From Mycolicibacterium arenosum (GTDB taxonomy: Bacteria > Actinomycetota > Actinomycetes > Mycobacteriales > Mycobacteriaceae), in NCBI RefSeq assembly GCF_024320865.1, contig NZ_JANDBD010000005.1:124001-188000 (forward strand): 64,000 nt of DNA, read 5' to 3'. Numbering within the stretch: position 1 is the stretch's first letter; each line of letters begins with the position of its first letter. Positions 17,202 through 26,261 of this stretch are shown here, piece after piece. The position numbers were made by a program, and so were the translations under genes. The notes under the pieces are model-generated. The model was given only the letters and a program-made list of their open reading frames with translations. It was not told where the DNA came from and ran no database searches.

Positions 17202-18383
17202 TCAGGAGACGAAGGTCGGCATCGCGGCCCAACCGCGCACGGCGGCGGTCTCCGATGCTCTGGCTCCCGCCCAGTCGACCTCCCACTCCGGGAAGCGTTT
17301 GAGGATCTCCTCCAGTGCGATACGCCCCTCGAGTCGGGCCAGGGCGTTACCCATGCAGAAGTGCGTGCCGGCGCCGAAGCTCATGTGGGAGTGCGGTTCC
17401 CGGTGGATGTCGAAGACGTCGCCGTCGGGCGGGAAGCGGCGGTGGTCGCGGTTGGCCGCGCCGACGAGCATCAGCATCGCCGAACCCTCCGGCACCGTTC
17501 GGCCGTAGTACTCGACGTCGCGGGTGACGTAGCGGGCGATCTGCAGCGCCGGTGGCTCCCATCGCAGGATCTCCTCGATCGCCTGGGGAATCAGCCCGTG
17601 GTCCTCCGCTAGGGCACGGCGCTGATCCGGGTAGTCGGCCAGGGTCTTGCCCGCCCAGCCGATCAGTCGCGTGGTGGTCTCCGAACCGGCGGTGGCGATG
17701 ACGATCAAGTACAGCAGCAGTTCCTCTCGGCCCAGCTTGCGCCGCGTGCCGGTTTCATCCTCGAACTCCGCGTTGAGGAGGTCGGTCATGATGTCGTCGG
17801 AAGGATGCGCGATGCGCCAGTCGATGAACTCGGAGAACACCTCCCCGGTGGCGAGGGCGTCGACCGTCTGTCCCTCGAGGGCGGCCTCGCCGTGCGCGGT
17901 GATCTGCTGCTGCTGATCCTCCGGAATACCCAGCAGCATGCCGATGACGCGCATCGGCATCTGCTCGCCGAGGTCGTTGACGAAGTCGAAGCGGCCGGAT
18001 CCGACCACGGGGTCGAGGCACCGGGCGGTGAACTCACGGATCTGCGGTTCCAGCGCGAGCACCTTGCGCGGGGTGAACATCCGGGACAGCAGGTTGCGGT
18101 GGATGTTGTGAATGGGTGGATCCTCGAAAATCAGTGTGCCCGGCGGGATCTCCATGCCGGACTTGATGATCTCCAAGACGGCGCCGCGGCCGGAGATGAA
18201 CGTCTCGTGGTCGATGACGGCTTTGTTGACGTCGTCGTAGCGGCTCAGCGCGTAGAAGTCGTGCGCCTCGTTGTAGTAGAGCGGGGCCTCCTCCCTGATC
18301 CGTGCGAAGACCGCGTGCGGATTCATGTTGAGGTCGATGCTGTACGGGTCGTAGTAGAGCTCGGAATCCGTGGGGGCGGTCAT
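17202..18383 (-). CDS. Cytochrome P450
   Basis: A 393-residue soluble bacterial P450. The heme loop is FGAGTHFCMGNALAR with C343 as the thiolate ligand; the I-helix oxygen-activation site is ATAGSETTTR and the K-helix ExxR is EEILR. A good ribosome site (AGGAGATCGCC) precedes the ATG at 18383. No ferredoxin is adjacent, unlike the three other P450s in the window. It lies 75 bases downstream of the LLM gene on the same strand, with an inverted repeat between, so it may have its own promoter. Substrate unknown. Confidence 0.95.
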   Translation of the reverse strand: MTAPTDSELYYDPYSIDLNMNPHAVFARIREEAPLYYNEAHDFYALSRYDDVNKAVIDHETFISGRGAVLEIIKSGMEIPPGTLIFEDPPIHNIHRNLLSRMFTPRKVLALEPQIREFTARCLDPVVGSGRFDFVNDLGEQMPMRVIGMLLGIPEDQQQQITAHGEAALEGQTVDALATGEVFSEFIDWRIAHPSDDIMTDLLNAEFEDETGTRRKLGREELLLYLIVIATAGSETTTRLIGWAGKTLADYPDQRRALAEDHGLIPQAIEEILRWEPPALQIARYVTRDVEYYGRTVPEGSAMLMLVGAANRDHRRFPPDGDVFDIHREPHSHMSFGAGTHFCMGNALARLEGRIALEEILKRFPEWEVDWAGARASETAAVRGWAAMPTFVS

Positions 18384-18426
18384 CGGCGATCTCCTGAGGG
18401 CTGGCTGCTCACGGGCACACTTGGGG

Positions 18427-18450
18427 TTACACGATCACGATCAAGTGTAA
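18427..18450. promoter_or_regulatory. Inverted repeat upstream of P450
   Basis: TTACAC (18427-18432) and GTGTAA (18445-18450) are exact reverse complements separated by 12 bases that contain two GATC sequences. It lies about 45-67 bases before the P450 start and could be an operator for a separate P450 promoter. Confidence 0.4.
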
Positions 18451-18458
18451 AGTCGAGC

Positions 18459-19415
18459 CTATAGGCTCCCGCTCAGCGACGCCAGGAATTCCGTGGTGCG
18501 CTGCCGGGACGCCTGCCGCGCTACCGGATCCGCGCCGACGGGCACCACGCGAGCGGCGAGATCGGTCACCCCGGCGTCGCGGTAACGCTGCAACCTGGCC
18601 AGCACGGTCGCCTCGCTGCCCGCCGCCATCGTGTCCCCGACGTCGTCGGCGTCGCCGTGTTCGAGCAGTCGGACGTAGTTGGGCGAGAAGTGGGCGTGGC
18701 CGAGGACCTCGCTTGCCAGCGCGCGAGCCTCGTCGGCCTCGGCATCGGCGCACATGGCCACGGGTACTCCGGCGACCACGCGGGGCGCCGGGCGTCCGGC
18801 TGCGGTCGCGGCCTCGGTGATGCGCGGTGCGACGTGTTCGCCGATGGCCCGCTCGTCGGCCATCCAGAGCACGGTGCCGTCGGCCCGTTCGCCGGCGATG
18901 CGCAGCATGGTCGGGCCCAGCGCCGCGAGGAGCACCGGCACCGGGCCGACGTCGGTGACGTCGACGGGACTGTGCACACGGAAGGTGTCGTTCTCGACGT
19001 CGACGGCACCGGGCGCCGCGAACGCGGCCGACAGCACCTCGAGGTAGTCGCGCAGCAGGCGCACCGGGCGGTCGTAGGGAATTCCCAACTGGCCGTCGAT
19101 GATCCAGTCGTGCGACGGCCCGATTCCGAGCGTGAAGCGGCCCTCCGCGGCAGCCGCGGTGGTGAGGGCCTGCTGCGCCATGATCATCGGGTGACGGGTC
19201 TGAATCGGCACCACCGCCGTGCCCAGTTCGATGGTCGACGTGGCCCGGCCGAGCAGCGCCATGGCGGTCATGGCATCGACATAGCCGGGTACCTGCGGGA
19301 ACCAGAACGAGCTGAAGCCGGCGACTTCGGCGCGGGTGCCGTCGTCGATCAATCCCGGCAGCCGATCGGCGCGTGAGCGCTCCTTGTCGGAGCCCACCAT
19401 CAGGCCGATGCGCAT
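18459..19415 (-). CDS. F420-type LLM-class oxidoreductase
   Basis: A 318-residue luciferase-like oxidoreductase beginning MRIGLMVGSDKERS. Other markers are FSSFWFPQVPGYVDAMTAMALLG, ELGTAVVPIQTRHPMIMAQQALTT and GRFTLGIGPSHDW, typical of the mycobacterial F420 subfamily. The ATG at 19415 is preferred to a GTG two codons earlier because GGAGG sits five bases before it. It follows the ferredoxin-like-fold protein by 9 bases and is near the 3' end of the aldehyde dehydrogenase/EBP/SDR operon. Confidence 0.88.
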   Translation of the reverse strand: MRIGLMVGSDKERSRADRLPGLIDDGTRAEVAGFSSFWFPQVPGYVDAMTAMALLGRATSTIELGTAVVPIQTRHPMIMAQQALTTAAAAEGRFTLGIGPSHDWIIDGQLGIPYDRPVRLLRDYLEVLSAAFAAPGAVDVENDTFRVHSPVDVTDVGPVPVLLAALGPTMLRIAGERADGTVLWMADERAIGEHVAPRITEAATAAGRPAPRVVAGVPVAMCADAEADEARALASEVLGHAHFSPNYVRLLEHGDADDVGDTMAAGSEATVLARLQRYRDAGVTDLAARVVPVGADPVARQASRQRTTEFLASLSGSL

Positions 19416-19424
19416 GCCCACCTC

Positions 19425-20153
19425 CTACGGCACATGGCGGTCCCACTGATGGGGGACCACCGGATGAAACGGCGCGGCGAACCGCGGTTCGCGTGGCGCC
19501 AGGATCGGATGTAGCCGGTGCGCGGTGGCCACCGGGTCGTCGTCGAGGAAGCAGTAGGTCAGGTGCTGGCCCGCGGCGGCGCTGGCGAGTTCCGGCCCGA
19601 CGTCGAGCGCCGTCGTCGACCACACCCCGGCCACCCCCTCGACGTCGAGAAGGGGCTCAGGAGACCATGATTCGCGTTCGACGATGAGGAACGCCCCACG
19701 CACCGGCCACCACGGCAGGACGTCGGCGCCGACCTTCACGCGGGGCGCTGCGCGCTTCTCGCGAACGTCGTACACGCCGCGCTCGACCGGTGGCAGCAGC
19801 GGAAGCTTGCGGCCCGCGTTACCCAGTGCGCGCGACAGGTCGAGGAAACCCGCCATGCCGCCGGGGTCGGTGAAGAAGTACGTCATCACGTGGTCGACGG
19901 CGTCGAACCGCTCGTCACCGGACAGCCGTGCATCCCGGCACTCCGGTGTCGACACCAACCGCAGCGACGCGCGCACCGCGGACAGGCGATGCTGTTCGGG
20001 ACGGTGATCGAGGGTGTGCCAGCGCAGGTACTCGGCATCGGTGCCCTCGGGGTGCCGACGCGCCATCGATACGAACAGGGTGCCGACGTCCCCGCGGCCG
20101 GTGGTGAGGACGCCCGCGACCTCATCGGAGGGGATTCCGGGCAGCTCCGTCAC
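19425..20153 (-). CDS. Conserved hypothetical, possible dimeric alpha-beta barrel (EthD-like)
   Basis: A 242-residue soluble protein. The N-terminal part has LFVSMARRHPEGTDAEYLRWHTLDHRPEQHRL, a pattern resembling EthD/ferredoxin-like-fold proteins, where an H-x-x-x-H or similar site acts on small hydrophobic molecules; a second half with VRGAFLIVERESW looks like a repeat of the fold. The GTG start overlaps the SDR stop (GTGA), so it is co-translated with it. No catalytic assignment can be made; the operon suggests a role in modifying or binding an intermediate. Confidence 0.55.
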   Translation of the reverse strand: MTELPGIPSDEVAGVLTTGRGDVGTLFVSMARRHPEGTDAEYLRWHTLDHRPEQHRLSAVRASLRLVSTPECRDARLSGDERFDAVDHVMTYFFTDPGGMAGFLDLSRALGNAGRKLPLLPPVERGVYDVREKRAAPRVKVGADVLPWWPVRGAFLIVERESWSPEPLLDVEGVAGVWSTTALDVGPELASAAAGQHLTYCFLDDDPVATAHRLHPILAPREPRFAAPFHPVVPHQWDRHVP

Positions 20154-21052
20154 GACAGCTCCAGTTCGGGGTGGCGGGCGGCGACCATCCGCCGAAAGCC
20201 CTCACGCCACGGAACTTTCGTTCGACCGAGAACGTCGTGCATGCGGGTGACGTCCGGCCACAGCGGCGTGTGGGCGTCCTCGGAGTACTCGAAGATCGGC
20301 TCGATCCCGACCAGATCGCCGAGGTAGCGGCAGTAGTCCTCGACGCTCACGGTCTCGCTACCCGCCCAGTTCACCACCACCGGCGGGACATCGGCGACCT
20401 CCATGGCCCGGATCCCGAGTTCGACGTAGTCGTCCTCGTAGATCGGGTGGTAGTTGTTGGGCGCGTCGGGGTGCAGTCGGATCGGCTCACCCGCCAGGAT
20501 CGCCTCGAGCCGGTCGGCCGCACTGCCGCCCTCGGGACCGTACGTGGAGCAGATCCGAATGATCGTCAGCGGGATGTCGAACCGACCCGCGATCCACGTG
20601 CAGACCTGCTCGGCGGCGACCTTCGAGAAGCTGTAGTTGGCCCGCAGCGGCACACCGGGCGGGTCGTCCTCGGTCAGTGGGCGTCGCCCCTGGTATTCGT
20701 AGATCGACCCGGTCGAGCACAGCACGAAGCCCTTCGCGGTGCGGCAGTGGTGCAGCAGATCGCCCGAGCGCTGGGCGTTGGTCTCGACGCAGCGGGCCCA
20801 GTCGTCGGTACCGGGATCGACCGCGGCGTGAAAGACGTAGGTGAAATCACTTGGCAGAGTGCCGAAATCGCGGCCGCTGAGATCGAGGGCGAGTGGCGTG
20901 ACACCTGCGGCGGCGAGGCGGTCGCGGTCCACAGGGTCACGCAGTCGGGCCGCGCCCCACACCTCGTTGTCGGCGGCCAGCGCGCGGGCGATGGGGAAGG
21001 CGATCTTGCCGGTCGCTCCGGTGATGAGGATCTTCTCGCCGCGCAGCGTCAT
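20150..21052 (-). CDS. NAD-dependent epimerase/dehydratase (extended SDR)
   Basis: A 300-residue extended short-chain dehydrogenase. The cofactor motif is TGATGKIAFPIA near residue 10, the NNAG-equivalent is VFHAAVDPG, and the catalytic YxxxK is YSFSK with an upstream STGSIYEYQG. The ATG at 21052 overlaps the EBP-like gene stop (ATGA) and its own stop overlaps the next start. 3-beta-hydroxysteroid dehydrogenases belong to the same superfamily, which is notable beside an EBP-like protein, but the sequence does not prove a steroid substrate. Confidence 0.88.
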   Translation of the reverse strand: MTLRGEKILITGATGKIAFPIARALAADNEVWGAARLRDPVDRDRLAAAGVTPLALDLSGRDFGTLPSDFTYVFHAAVDPGTDDWARCVETNAQRSGDLLHHCRTAKGFVLCSTGSIYEYQGRRPLTEDDPPGVPLRANYSFSKVAAEQVCTWIAGRFDIPLTIIRICSTYGPEGGSAADRLEAILAGEPIRLHPDAPNNYHPIYEDDYVELGIRAMEVADVPPVVVNWAGSETVSVEDYCRYLGDLVGIEPIFEYSEDAHTPLWPDVTRMHDVLGRTKVPWREGFRRMVAARHPELELS

Positions 21053-21822
21053 GGCGCAGCGGACTCTCGGGCCGCCCGGCGGGTGAGATGGTCGATCTGC
21101 AGGTAGGTGGCGTAGAGCACCAGCGGCGGCAGCACGATGAACGGGATGTTCTCGGCGATGAACTTGAATCCGAGACCGAAGGCGCCCTGCCCGATGTTGC
21201 TGAACCCGGCGCCGACCTCCGAGAGGAAGTAGACGGCGGTGCTGCTCATCAGAATCGCCACGCCCGCGAAGGTCACCCACAGGCACCGGATCCGCGACTC
21301 GGTCGGCAACTGCGGGCGGATCAGTCGCGTCCACATGACGAACACCGTCGTCCCGGTGAGCACGCCGACGACCTCGAGGGCGAAGATCCACGGGTTGCCG
21401 CTGACGTAGCGGGTATCAGCCAGTCCGTACTGCCACCACAGCCACTTCCAGCCGGGGTCGTCGGTCGGCGTCCACAGCCCCAGCGGATGGCCGATCAGGA
21501 ACATCAACTCGTAGCCGATCTGGCTGCCGGCCGTGTACGGGAGGTAGAACAGGGTGAGTTCGGCGGCCCGGTCGAGTCGGGTTCTGTTCTCGCCGGGCGC
21601 ATCCCACAGGATGACCAGGGGGAGGAGCAGGACGGGCACGCCGAAGATCAGGTTGACGATGACGTCGGTGGTGAACGTCGGTGGGATGACGCCGAGTTGA
21701 ACGCCGATCGTCATCAGGAGGAAGACGGCGAACGTGAACAGGCCGGTGTACAGGTAGATGCGGCCGCGATGCGGTGCCACCGGCCGAGCGAAGTTCGTCT
21801 CCCTGGGCTGGGTCGTCGTCAT
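21049..21822 (-). CDS. EBP/EXPERA-like membrane protein
   Basis: A 257-residue integral membrane protein with about six helices. The segment GYELMFLIGHPLGL, then WQYGLADTRYV, then an FALEVVGVL helix matches the order of conserved elements in emopamil-binding protein (sterol delta8-delta7 isomerase): acidic residue in helix 2, a (W)xxYxxxDxRY loop and a glutamate in the following helix. That fold isomerises sterol double bonds through charged residues in the membrane. It starts three bases after the aldehyde dehydrogenase stop and overlaps the SDR start. Assignment rests on this pattern only. Confidence 0.6.
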   Translation of the reverse strand: MTTTQPRETNFARPVAPHRGRIYLYTGLFTFAVFLLMTIGVQLGVIPPTFTTDVIVNLIFGVPVLLLPLVILWDAPGENRTRLDRAAELTLFYLPYTAGSQIGYELMFLIGHPLGLWTPTDDPGWKWLWWQYGLADTRYVSGNPWIFALEVVGVLTGTTVFVMWTRLIRPQLPTESRIRCLWVTFAGVAILMSSTAVYFLSEVGAGFSNIGQGAFGLGFKFIAENIPFIVLPPLVLYATYLQIDHLTRRAARESAAP

Positions 21823-21825
21823 TCG

Positions 21826-23280
21826 TCAGGCCCCCTTCTTCTTCGCCACGGCAATGGATTTCGTGTCGGTGTAGCCGTCGATACCCTCGCGGCCGAGCTC
21901 GCGGCCGTAGCCGCTGGCCTTCACACCGCCGAACGGAGCGAAGGGGTCCATGGTGTACCCCTGGTTCACCCCGAACGTCCCGGTGCGGATGCGTTCGGCG
22001 ATGCCGACGCCGCGGTCGGTGTCGTCGGTGAACACCGAGCCCGCGAGGCCGTAGTCCGAGTCGTTGGCGATCGCCAAGGCGTCGTCCTCGTCCCGGTAGG
22101 CGATCACGGTGAGCACCGGGCCGAAGATCTCCTCGCGCGCGATCCGCATGGAGTTGTCGGCGTCGGCGAACAGCGTGGGTTGGACGTACCAGCCGCGGTC
22201 GACGCCGACGGGCATGGCGGTGCCACCGATGACGGCCCTGGCGCCCTCGGATATCCCGGTGTCGATGTAGCCGCGGACCCTGTCCTGCTGGCGCTGCGCC
22301 ACCAACGGTCCCACCTGGGTGGCCGCATCGTACGGATCGCCGACGACGAGGCTGCTCATCTCCGCGGCCAGCGCGTCGATGTGCTCGGTGGCCCGGCCGG
22401 CGGGCACCAGGATCCGGGTGAGGGCGTTGCAGATCTGGCCGCTGTTGGACAGGCTCGCCGACCGGACCGCGGTCGCGACGGCGGCGGGGTCCGCGTCGTC
22501 CAGGACGATCGCCGCGGACTTCCCGCCCAGTTCGAGGCTCACCCGGCGAAGATCGGTGGCGCATGCGGCGGCGACGGCCTTACCCGCACCCGTCGACCCG
22601 GTGAACGAGACCTTGTCGACGCCGGGGTGTCGCACCAGGTACTCGCTGAGCTCGCGGCCGCCCGGCAGAACGCTGACGACACCGGGCGGTAACTCCGCCT
22701 CCTCGATGAGCTCGGCGAGCAGCAGGGCGTTGAGCGGCGTCTCCGGTGCGGGCTTGACGATCACCGAGCAGCCCGCCAGCAGGGCGGGAACCAGTTTGGT
22801 GACGATCAGGAACTGCGGCATGTTCCACGGCACGACGGCCGCGGCGACGCCGACGGGTTCGCGAAGGACCTGAATGTCGGAGCCGTACCTGCCGGGCCTG
22901 GCCTCCCGCCACGGGTACGACTCCGCGAGATCGCAGAACGCGGTGATCATGCTCCACGGCATCGCGACCTGCGCGCGCTGAGCGAAGCTGATCGGAGCAC
23001 CCAGCTCGGAGGTGATCAATTCGGCCATCTCCGTGCGGCGTTCGCCGTAGCGTTCGGCGAGCCTGCGGACGGCGGCGATGCGCTCGGTCGGGTCCAGCCG
23101 GGGCCAGGGTCCAGTGTCGAACGCGGTCCTGGCCGCGGCTACCGCGGCGTCCACATCGGCCGGTGCCGCCGCGGCCACGCGCGCCACGGGCGTCACGGCC
23201 GACGGTGAGATGACCTCGATGCGCTCGCCGGTGCTGGCCGGCGACCACGCGCCGCCGATGAACAGCTTGTCCTGGTGCAC
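21826..23280 (-). CDS. Aldehyde dehydrogenase
   Basis: A 484-residue NAD(P)-dependent aldehyde dehydrogenase. Conserved elements are VVPWNMP, FTGSTGAGKAV, LELGGKSAAIV with the general-base glutamate, and the nucleophilic cysteine in NSGQICNALTR; EEIFGPVLTVI and FGGVKASGYGRE follow. The GTG at 23280 is preferred since GGAG lies eight bases before it; an upstream GTG at 23304 would add eight residues. It is first in a five-gene operon and divergent from Rieske 2 across a region with a MarR-type palindrome. It probably oxidises an aldehyde made by the oxygenases. Confidence 0.93.
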   Translation of the reverse strand: MHQDKLFIGGAWSPASTGERIEVISPSAVTPVARVAAAAPADVDAAVAAARTAFDTGPWPRLDPTERIAAVRRLAERYGERRTEMAELITSELGAPISFAQRAQVAMPWSMITAFCDLAESYPWREARPGRYGSDIQVLREPVGVAAAVVPWNMPQFLIVTKLVPALLAGCSVIVKPAPETPLNALLLAELIEEAELPPGVVSVLPGGRELSEYLVRHPGVDKVSFTGSTGAGKAVAAACATDLRRVSLELGGKSAAIVLDDADPAAVATAVRSASLSNSGQICNALTRILVPAGRATEHIDALAAEMSSLVVGDPYDAATQVGPLVAQRQQDRVRGYIDTGISEGARAVIGGTAMPVGVDRGWYVQPTLFADADNSMRIAREEIFGPVLTVIAYRDEDDALAIANDSDYGLAGSVFTDDTDRGVGIAERIRTGTFGVNQGYTMDPFAPFGGVKASGYGRELGREGIDGYTDTKSIAVAKKKGA

Positions 23281-23310
23281 GTCAGATCTCCTCGAGCGCG
23301 ACACTGCGCC

Positions 23311-23330
23311 AATATCAACTACTTGCGATT
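23311..23330. promoter_or_regulatory. MarR-type operator candidate, copy 1
   Basis: AATATCAACTACTTGCGATT lies between the divergent aldehyde dehydrogenase and Rieske 2 operons. It matches the site at 26806-26825 at 17 of 20 positions and keeps the TCAA-N4-TTG core. A MarR gene lies at 26299. Shared regulation is inferred. Confidence 0.55.
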
Positions 23331-23399
23331 GACTGCGCTGAGCATATACCGTCCGATCAGGAATTCCGAAGACCCAGCCCGAGTCGACAGGAGCAGTCC

Positions 23400-24665
23400 A
23401 TGGCTCGATTTCCCAAACCTCCCGAGGGCAGCTGGACCGAGCACTACCCGCAACTGGGTACCGCGCCGGTCTCCTACGAGGACTCCATCGACCCCGAGCA
23501 CTACGAGGTCGAGCGCAAGGCGGTGTTCAAGCGCGCGTGGCTGAACGTGGGTCGCGTGGAACGGATTCCGCGCAAGGGCAGCTACTTCACGAAGGAACTG
23601 AAGGTCGCCAACACGTCGATCATCGTGGTGCGCACCGGATCCGGTGAGGTGAAGGCGTACCACAACATCTGCAGGCACCGCGGCAACAAGCTGGTGTGGA
23701 ACGACATGCCGCTGGCGGAGACCAGCGGCGTGTGCAGGCAGTTCACCTGCAAGTACCACGCCTGGCGCTACGACCTCGACGGCAACCTGGCCTTCGTCCA
23801 GCAGGAGGGGGAGTTCTTCGATCTGGACAAGAGTCGCTACGGCCTGGTGGGCGTGCACTGCGACGTCTGGGAGGGCTTCATCTTCGTCAACTTCGCTTTA
23901 GCGCCCGAGCAGACGCTGCGCGACTTCCTCGGGCCCATGATCACGAATCTGGAGGGCTACCCGTTCGACAGGATGACGTCGCGGTGGCACTACCAGTCCG
24001 AGGTCAAGGCGAACTGGAAGCTCTACATGGATGCGTTCCAGGAGTTCTATCACGCACCCGTACTGCATGCGAACCAGTCGCCGACCGCCTACTCGAAAGC
24101 CGCCGCGGAGGCCGGCTTCGAGGCGCCGCACTACCGCATCGAGGGGCCGCACCGGTTGGTCAGCACATCGGGTATCCGGGCCTGGGAGATGGCCGACGAG
24201 ATGCGCAAGCCGATCGAGGACATCTGCCAGAGCGGACTTTTCGGGCCGTGGGACGGGCCGGACCTCGGCGAGATGCCCGAGGGGCTGAACCCGGCCAAGT
24301 GCGACCCGTGGGGGCTCGATTCGTTCCAGCTGTTCCCGAACTTCGTCATCCTGTTCTGGGGGCAGGGCTGGTACCTGACCTACCACTACTGGCCGACGTC
24401 GTACAACACCCACGTCTTCGAGGGCACCGTCTACTTCCCGCAGCCGCGCACGCCGCGCGAGCGCATCGCGCAGGAGCTGGCCGCGGTGTCGTTCAAGGAG
24501 TACGGACTGCAGGACGCCAACACCCTCGAGGCGACCCAGAGCATGATCGAGTCGCGAGTGCTCGACGACTTCCTGCTCTGCGACCAGGAGGTGCTGATCC
24601 GGCATCTGCACCAGGAGACGGCCGCCTGGGTCGAGGACTACCGCAGCAAGACGGCGGAGGTGTGA
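23400..24665 (+). CDS. Rieske ring-hydroxylating oxygenase alpha subunit 2
   Basis: A 421-residue oxygenase alpha subunit. Rieske ligands are C91/H93 (ICRHRG) and C117/H120 (TCKYHAW); the catalytic domain has D211, H218 and H223 in MDAFQEFYHAPVLHA. It is very close to Rieske 3 (shared start M-A-x-(F/W)-PKP-x-EGSWTEHYP and FKRAWLNV) and more distant from Rieske 1. AGGAGC precedes the ATG. The partner small-protein gene starts two bases after its stop. No beta subunit or reductase is adjacent; the ferredoxin reductase at 26837 is the likely electron donor. Confidence 0.94.
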   Translation: MARFPKPPEGSWTEHYPQLGTAPVSYEDSIDPEHYEVERKAVFKRAWLNVGRVERIPRKGSYFTKELKVANTSIIVVRTGSGEVKAYHNICRHRGNKLVWNDMPLAETSGVCRQFTCKYHAWRYDLDGNLAFVQQEGEFFDLDKSRYGLVGVHCDVWEGFIFVNFALAPEQTLRDFLGPMITNLEGYPFDRMTSRWHYQSEVKANWKLYMDAFQEFYHAPVLHANQSPTAYSKAAAEAGFEAPHYRIEGPHRLVSTSGIRAWEMADEMRKPIEDICQSGLFGPWDGPDLGEMPEGLNPAKCDPWGLDSFQLFPNFVILFWGQGWYLTYHYWPTSYNTHVFEGTVYFPQPRTPRERIAQELAAVSFKEYGLQDANTLEATQSMIESRVLDDFLLCDQEVLIRHLHQETAAWVEDYRSKTAEV

Positions 24666-24666
24666 C

Positions 24667-25008
24667 GTGACCACGACCCGGACGAGCATGTTGCCAACGG
24701 AATTCGCCGATCTGGAACCCTTCGCCGACTGGTGTCTCGGTTCGGAGAAGGAGCGGTACGCCAAACGGCTCGGCAGCACGATGCGCGACATGCAGGCGTT
24801 CTACGACGCGATCACTCCGCGCGCGGAGGAGGCGATCTCCTACTGCGACAAGTTCCCCCTCGACGACATGCCCGAGGACGTGCTGAACCTGATGCACCTG
24901 CTGTACTCGATGATCATGGTGTCGTTTCCCGTCGAGTGCTGGAAGCAGCCGCGCGTCCCCGACTCCGGTGCCACGTCGCTGGACTGCGACGCCGAGCCCG
25001 TGCCGTGA
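24667..25008 (+). CDS. Small Rieske-associated protein 2 (unknown family)
   Basis: A 113-residue protein from the GTG at 24667, which has GGAGG six bases upstream; the ATG at 24688 (MLPTEFADLE) would match the start of the third paralogue. It shares ERYAKRLGSTM, FYDA, AEEAISYCDKFPL, EDVLNL and LLYSMIMVS with its paralogues and ends in PVP like paralogue 3. Its stop overlaps the amidohydrolase start (GTGA). No known domain is recognised. It may be an oxygenase subunit, stability factor or substrate adaptor (inference from linkage). Confidence 0.8.
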   Translation: MTTTRTSMLPTEFADLEPFADWCLGSEKERYAKRLGSTMRDMQAFYDAITPRAEEAISYCDKFPLDDMPEDVLNLMHLLYSMIMVSFPVECWKQPRVPDSGATSLDCDAEPVP

Positions 25009-26246
25009 CGACCACCGTCTTGCGGGCGGCGCGGTGGGCCGACGTCGCATCCGGTGAGGTGCACTCGCCCGCGGTGCTGGTGATCGAGGACGACCGGATC
25101 ACCGCGGTGAATCCCGTTGAGGAGCCGAATGATCCGGATGAGGTGATCGACCTCGGCGACGTCACGCTGCTGCCCGGTCTGATGGACATGGAGCTGAACC
25201 TGCTCATCGGCGGGCCGGGAGGACCCGAGGGGCTGCCGAGCCCGATGCACGGCGTGCAGGACGATCCCGTCTACCGGACGCTGCGCGGTGCGGTGAACGC
25301 GCGGTCCACCCTCGAGGCCGGTTTCACCACTGTGCGCAACCTCGGCCTGATGGTCAAGACGGGTGGCTACCTGCTGGACGTCGCGCTGATGCGCGCGATC
25401 GACCAGGGCTGGCACGTCGGGCCGCGAATCTATCCGGCCGGTCACGCGGTGACGCCCTACGGCGGGCACCTGGATCCGACGGTCTTCCAGCGACTGGCTC
25501 CGGGAATCATGCCGCTGTCGGTCGCCGAGGGCATCGCCAACGGCGTCGACGAGGTGCGGGCGTGCGTGCGTTACCAGGTCCGCCACGGCGCCAAGCTGAT
25601 CAAGGTGTCGGCGTCCGGTGGCGTGATGTCGCACAGCACCGCGCCGGGGGCGCAACAGTATTCGGACGACGAGTTCGCCGCGATCGCAGACGAGGCTCAC
25701 CGCGCCGGGGTGCGCGTCGCCGCGCATGCGGTGGGGGACAGCGCCATCCGCGCCTGCATTCGGGCCGGAATCGACTGCATCGAGCACGGCTTCCTCGCGA
25801 CCGACGACACCATCGCGCTGATGGCCGACACGGGCACCTTCCTGGTGTCGACGACGTATCTCACCGAGGCGATGGCGATCGACCGCATCGCGCCGGAACT
25901 GCGGAAGAAGGCCGAGGTGGTGTTTCCGCAGGCGCAGGCGATGCTGCCGAAGGCGATCGCCGCGGGTGTGCGCATCGCGTGCGGCACCGATGCGCCCGCG
26001 ATTCCGCACGGGCAGAACGCCAAGGAGTTGGTGGCGCTGGTGTCCCGCGGCATGACGCCGATGCAGGCGCTGCGGGCCGCGACGATCACCAGCGCGGAAC
26101 TCATCGCCGCCGAAGACGAACTCGGCAGACTGGCTCCCGGCTACCTCGCCGACGTCATCGCCGTCCCCGGTGATCCGTCCCGCGACATAGCCACCACCCT
26201 GGACGTGCGCTTCGTGATGAAGAATGGCCGGGTGTTCAAGCGCTGA
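25005..26246 (+). CDS. Amidohydrolase-superfamily protein lacking the HxH motif
   Basis: A 413-residue protein of the imidazolonepropionase/Xaa-Pro dipeptidase-like amidohydrolase group. The lysine in KLIKVSASGG, the histidines in VAAHAVG and CIEHGF, and the aspartate in CGTDAP are present. The first metal motif, normally PGLID-x-H-x-H, reads PGLMDMELNLL, so both histidines are missing. It may bind one metal or use another chemistry. The GTG at 25005 overlaps the small-protein stop, so it belongs to the Rieske 2 operon. Confidence 0.88.
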   Translation: MTTTVLRAARWADVASGEVHSPAVLVIEDDRITAVNPVEEPNDPDEVIDLGDVTLLPGLMDMELNLLIGGPGGPEGLPSPMHGVQDDPVYRTLRGAVNARSTLEAGFTTVRNLGLMVKTGGYLLDVALMRAIDQGWHVGPRIYPAGHAVTPYGGHLDPTVFQRLAPGIMPLSVAEGIANGVDEVRACVRYQVRHGAKLIKVSASGGVMSHSTAPGAQQYSDDEFAAIADEAHRAGVRVAAHAVGDSAIRACIRAGIDCIEHGFLATDDTIALMADTGTFLVSTTYLTEAMAIDRIAPELRKKAEVVFPQAQAMLPKAIAAGVRIACGTDAPAIPHGQNAKELVALVSRGMTPMQALRAATITSAELIAAEDELGRLAPGYLADVIAVPGDPSRDIATTLDVRFVMKNGRVFKR

Positions 26247-26261
26247 CGGGGAACGGTCCAC

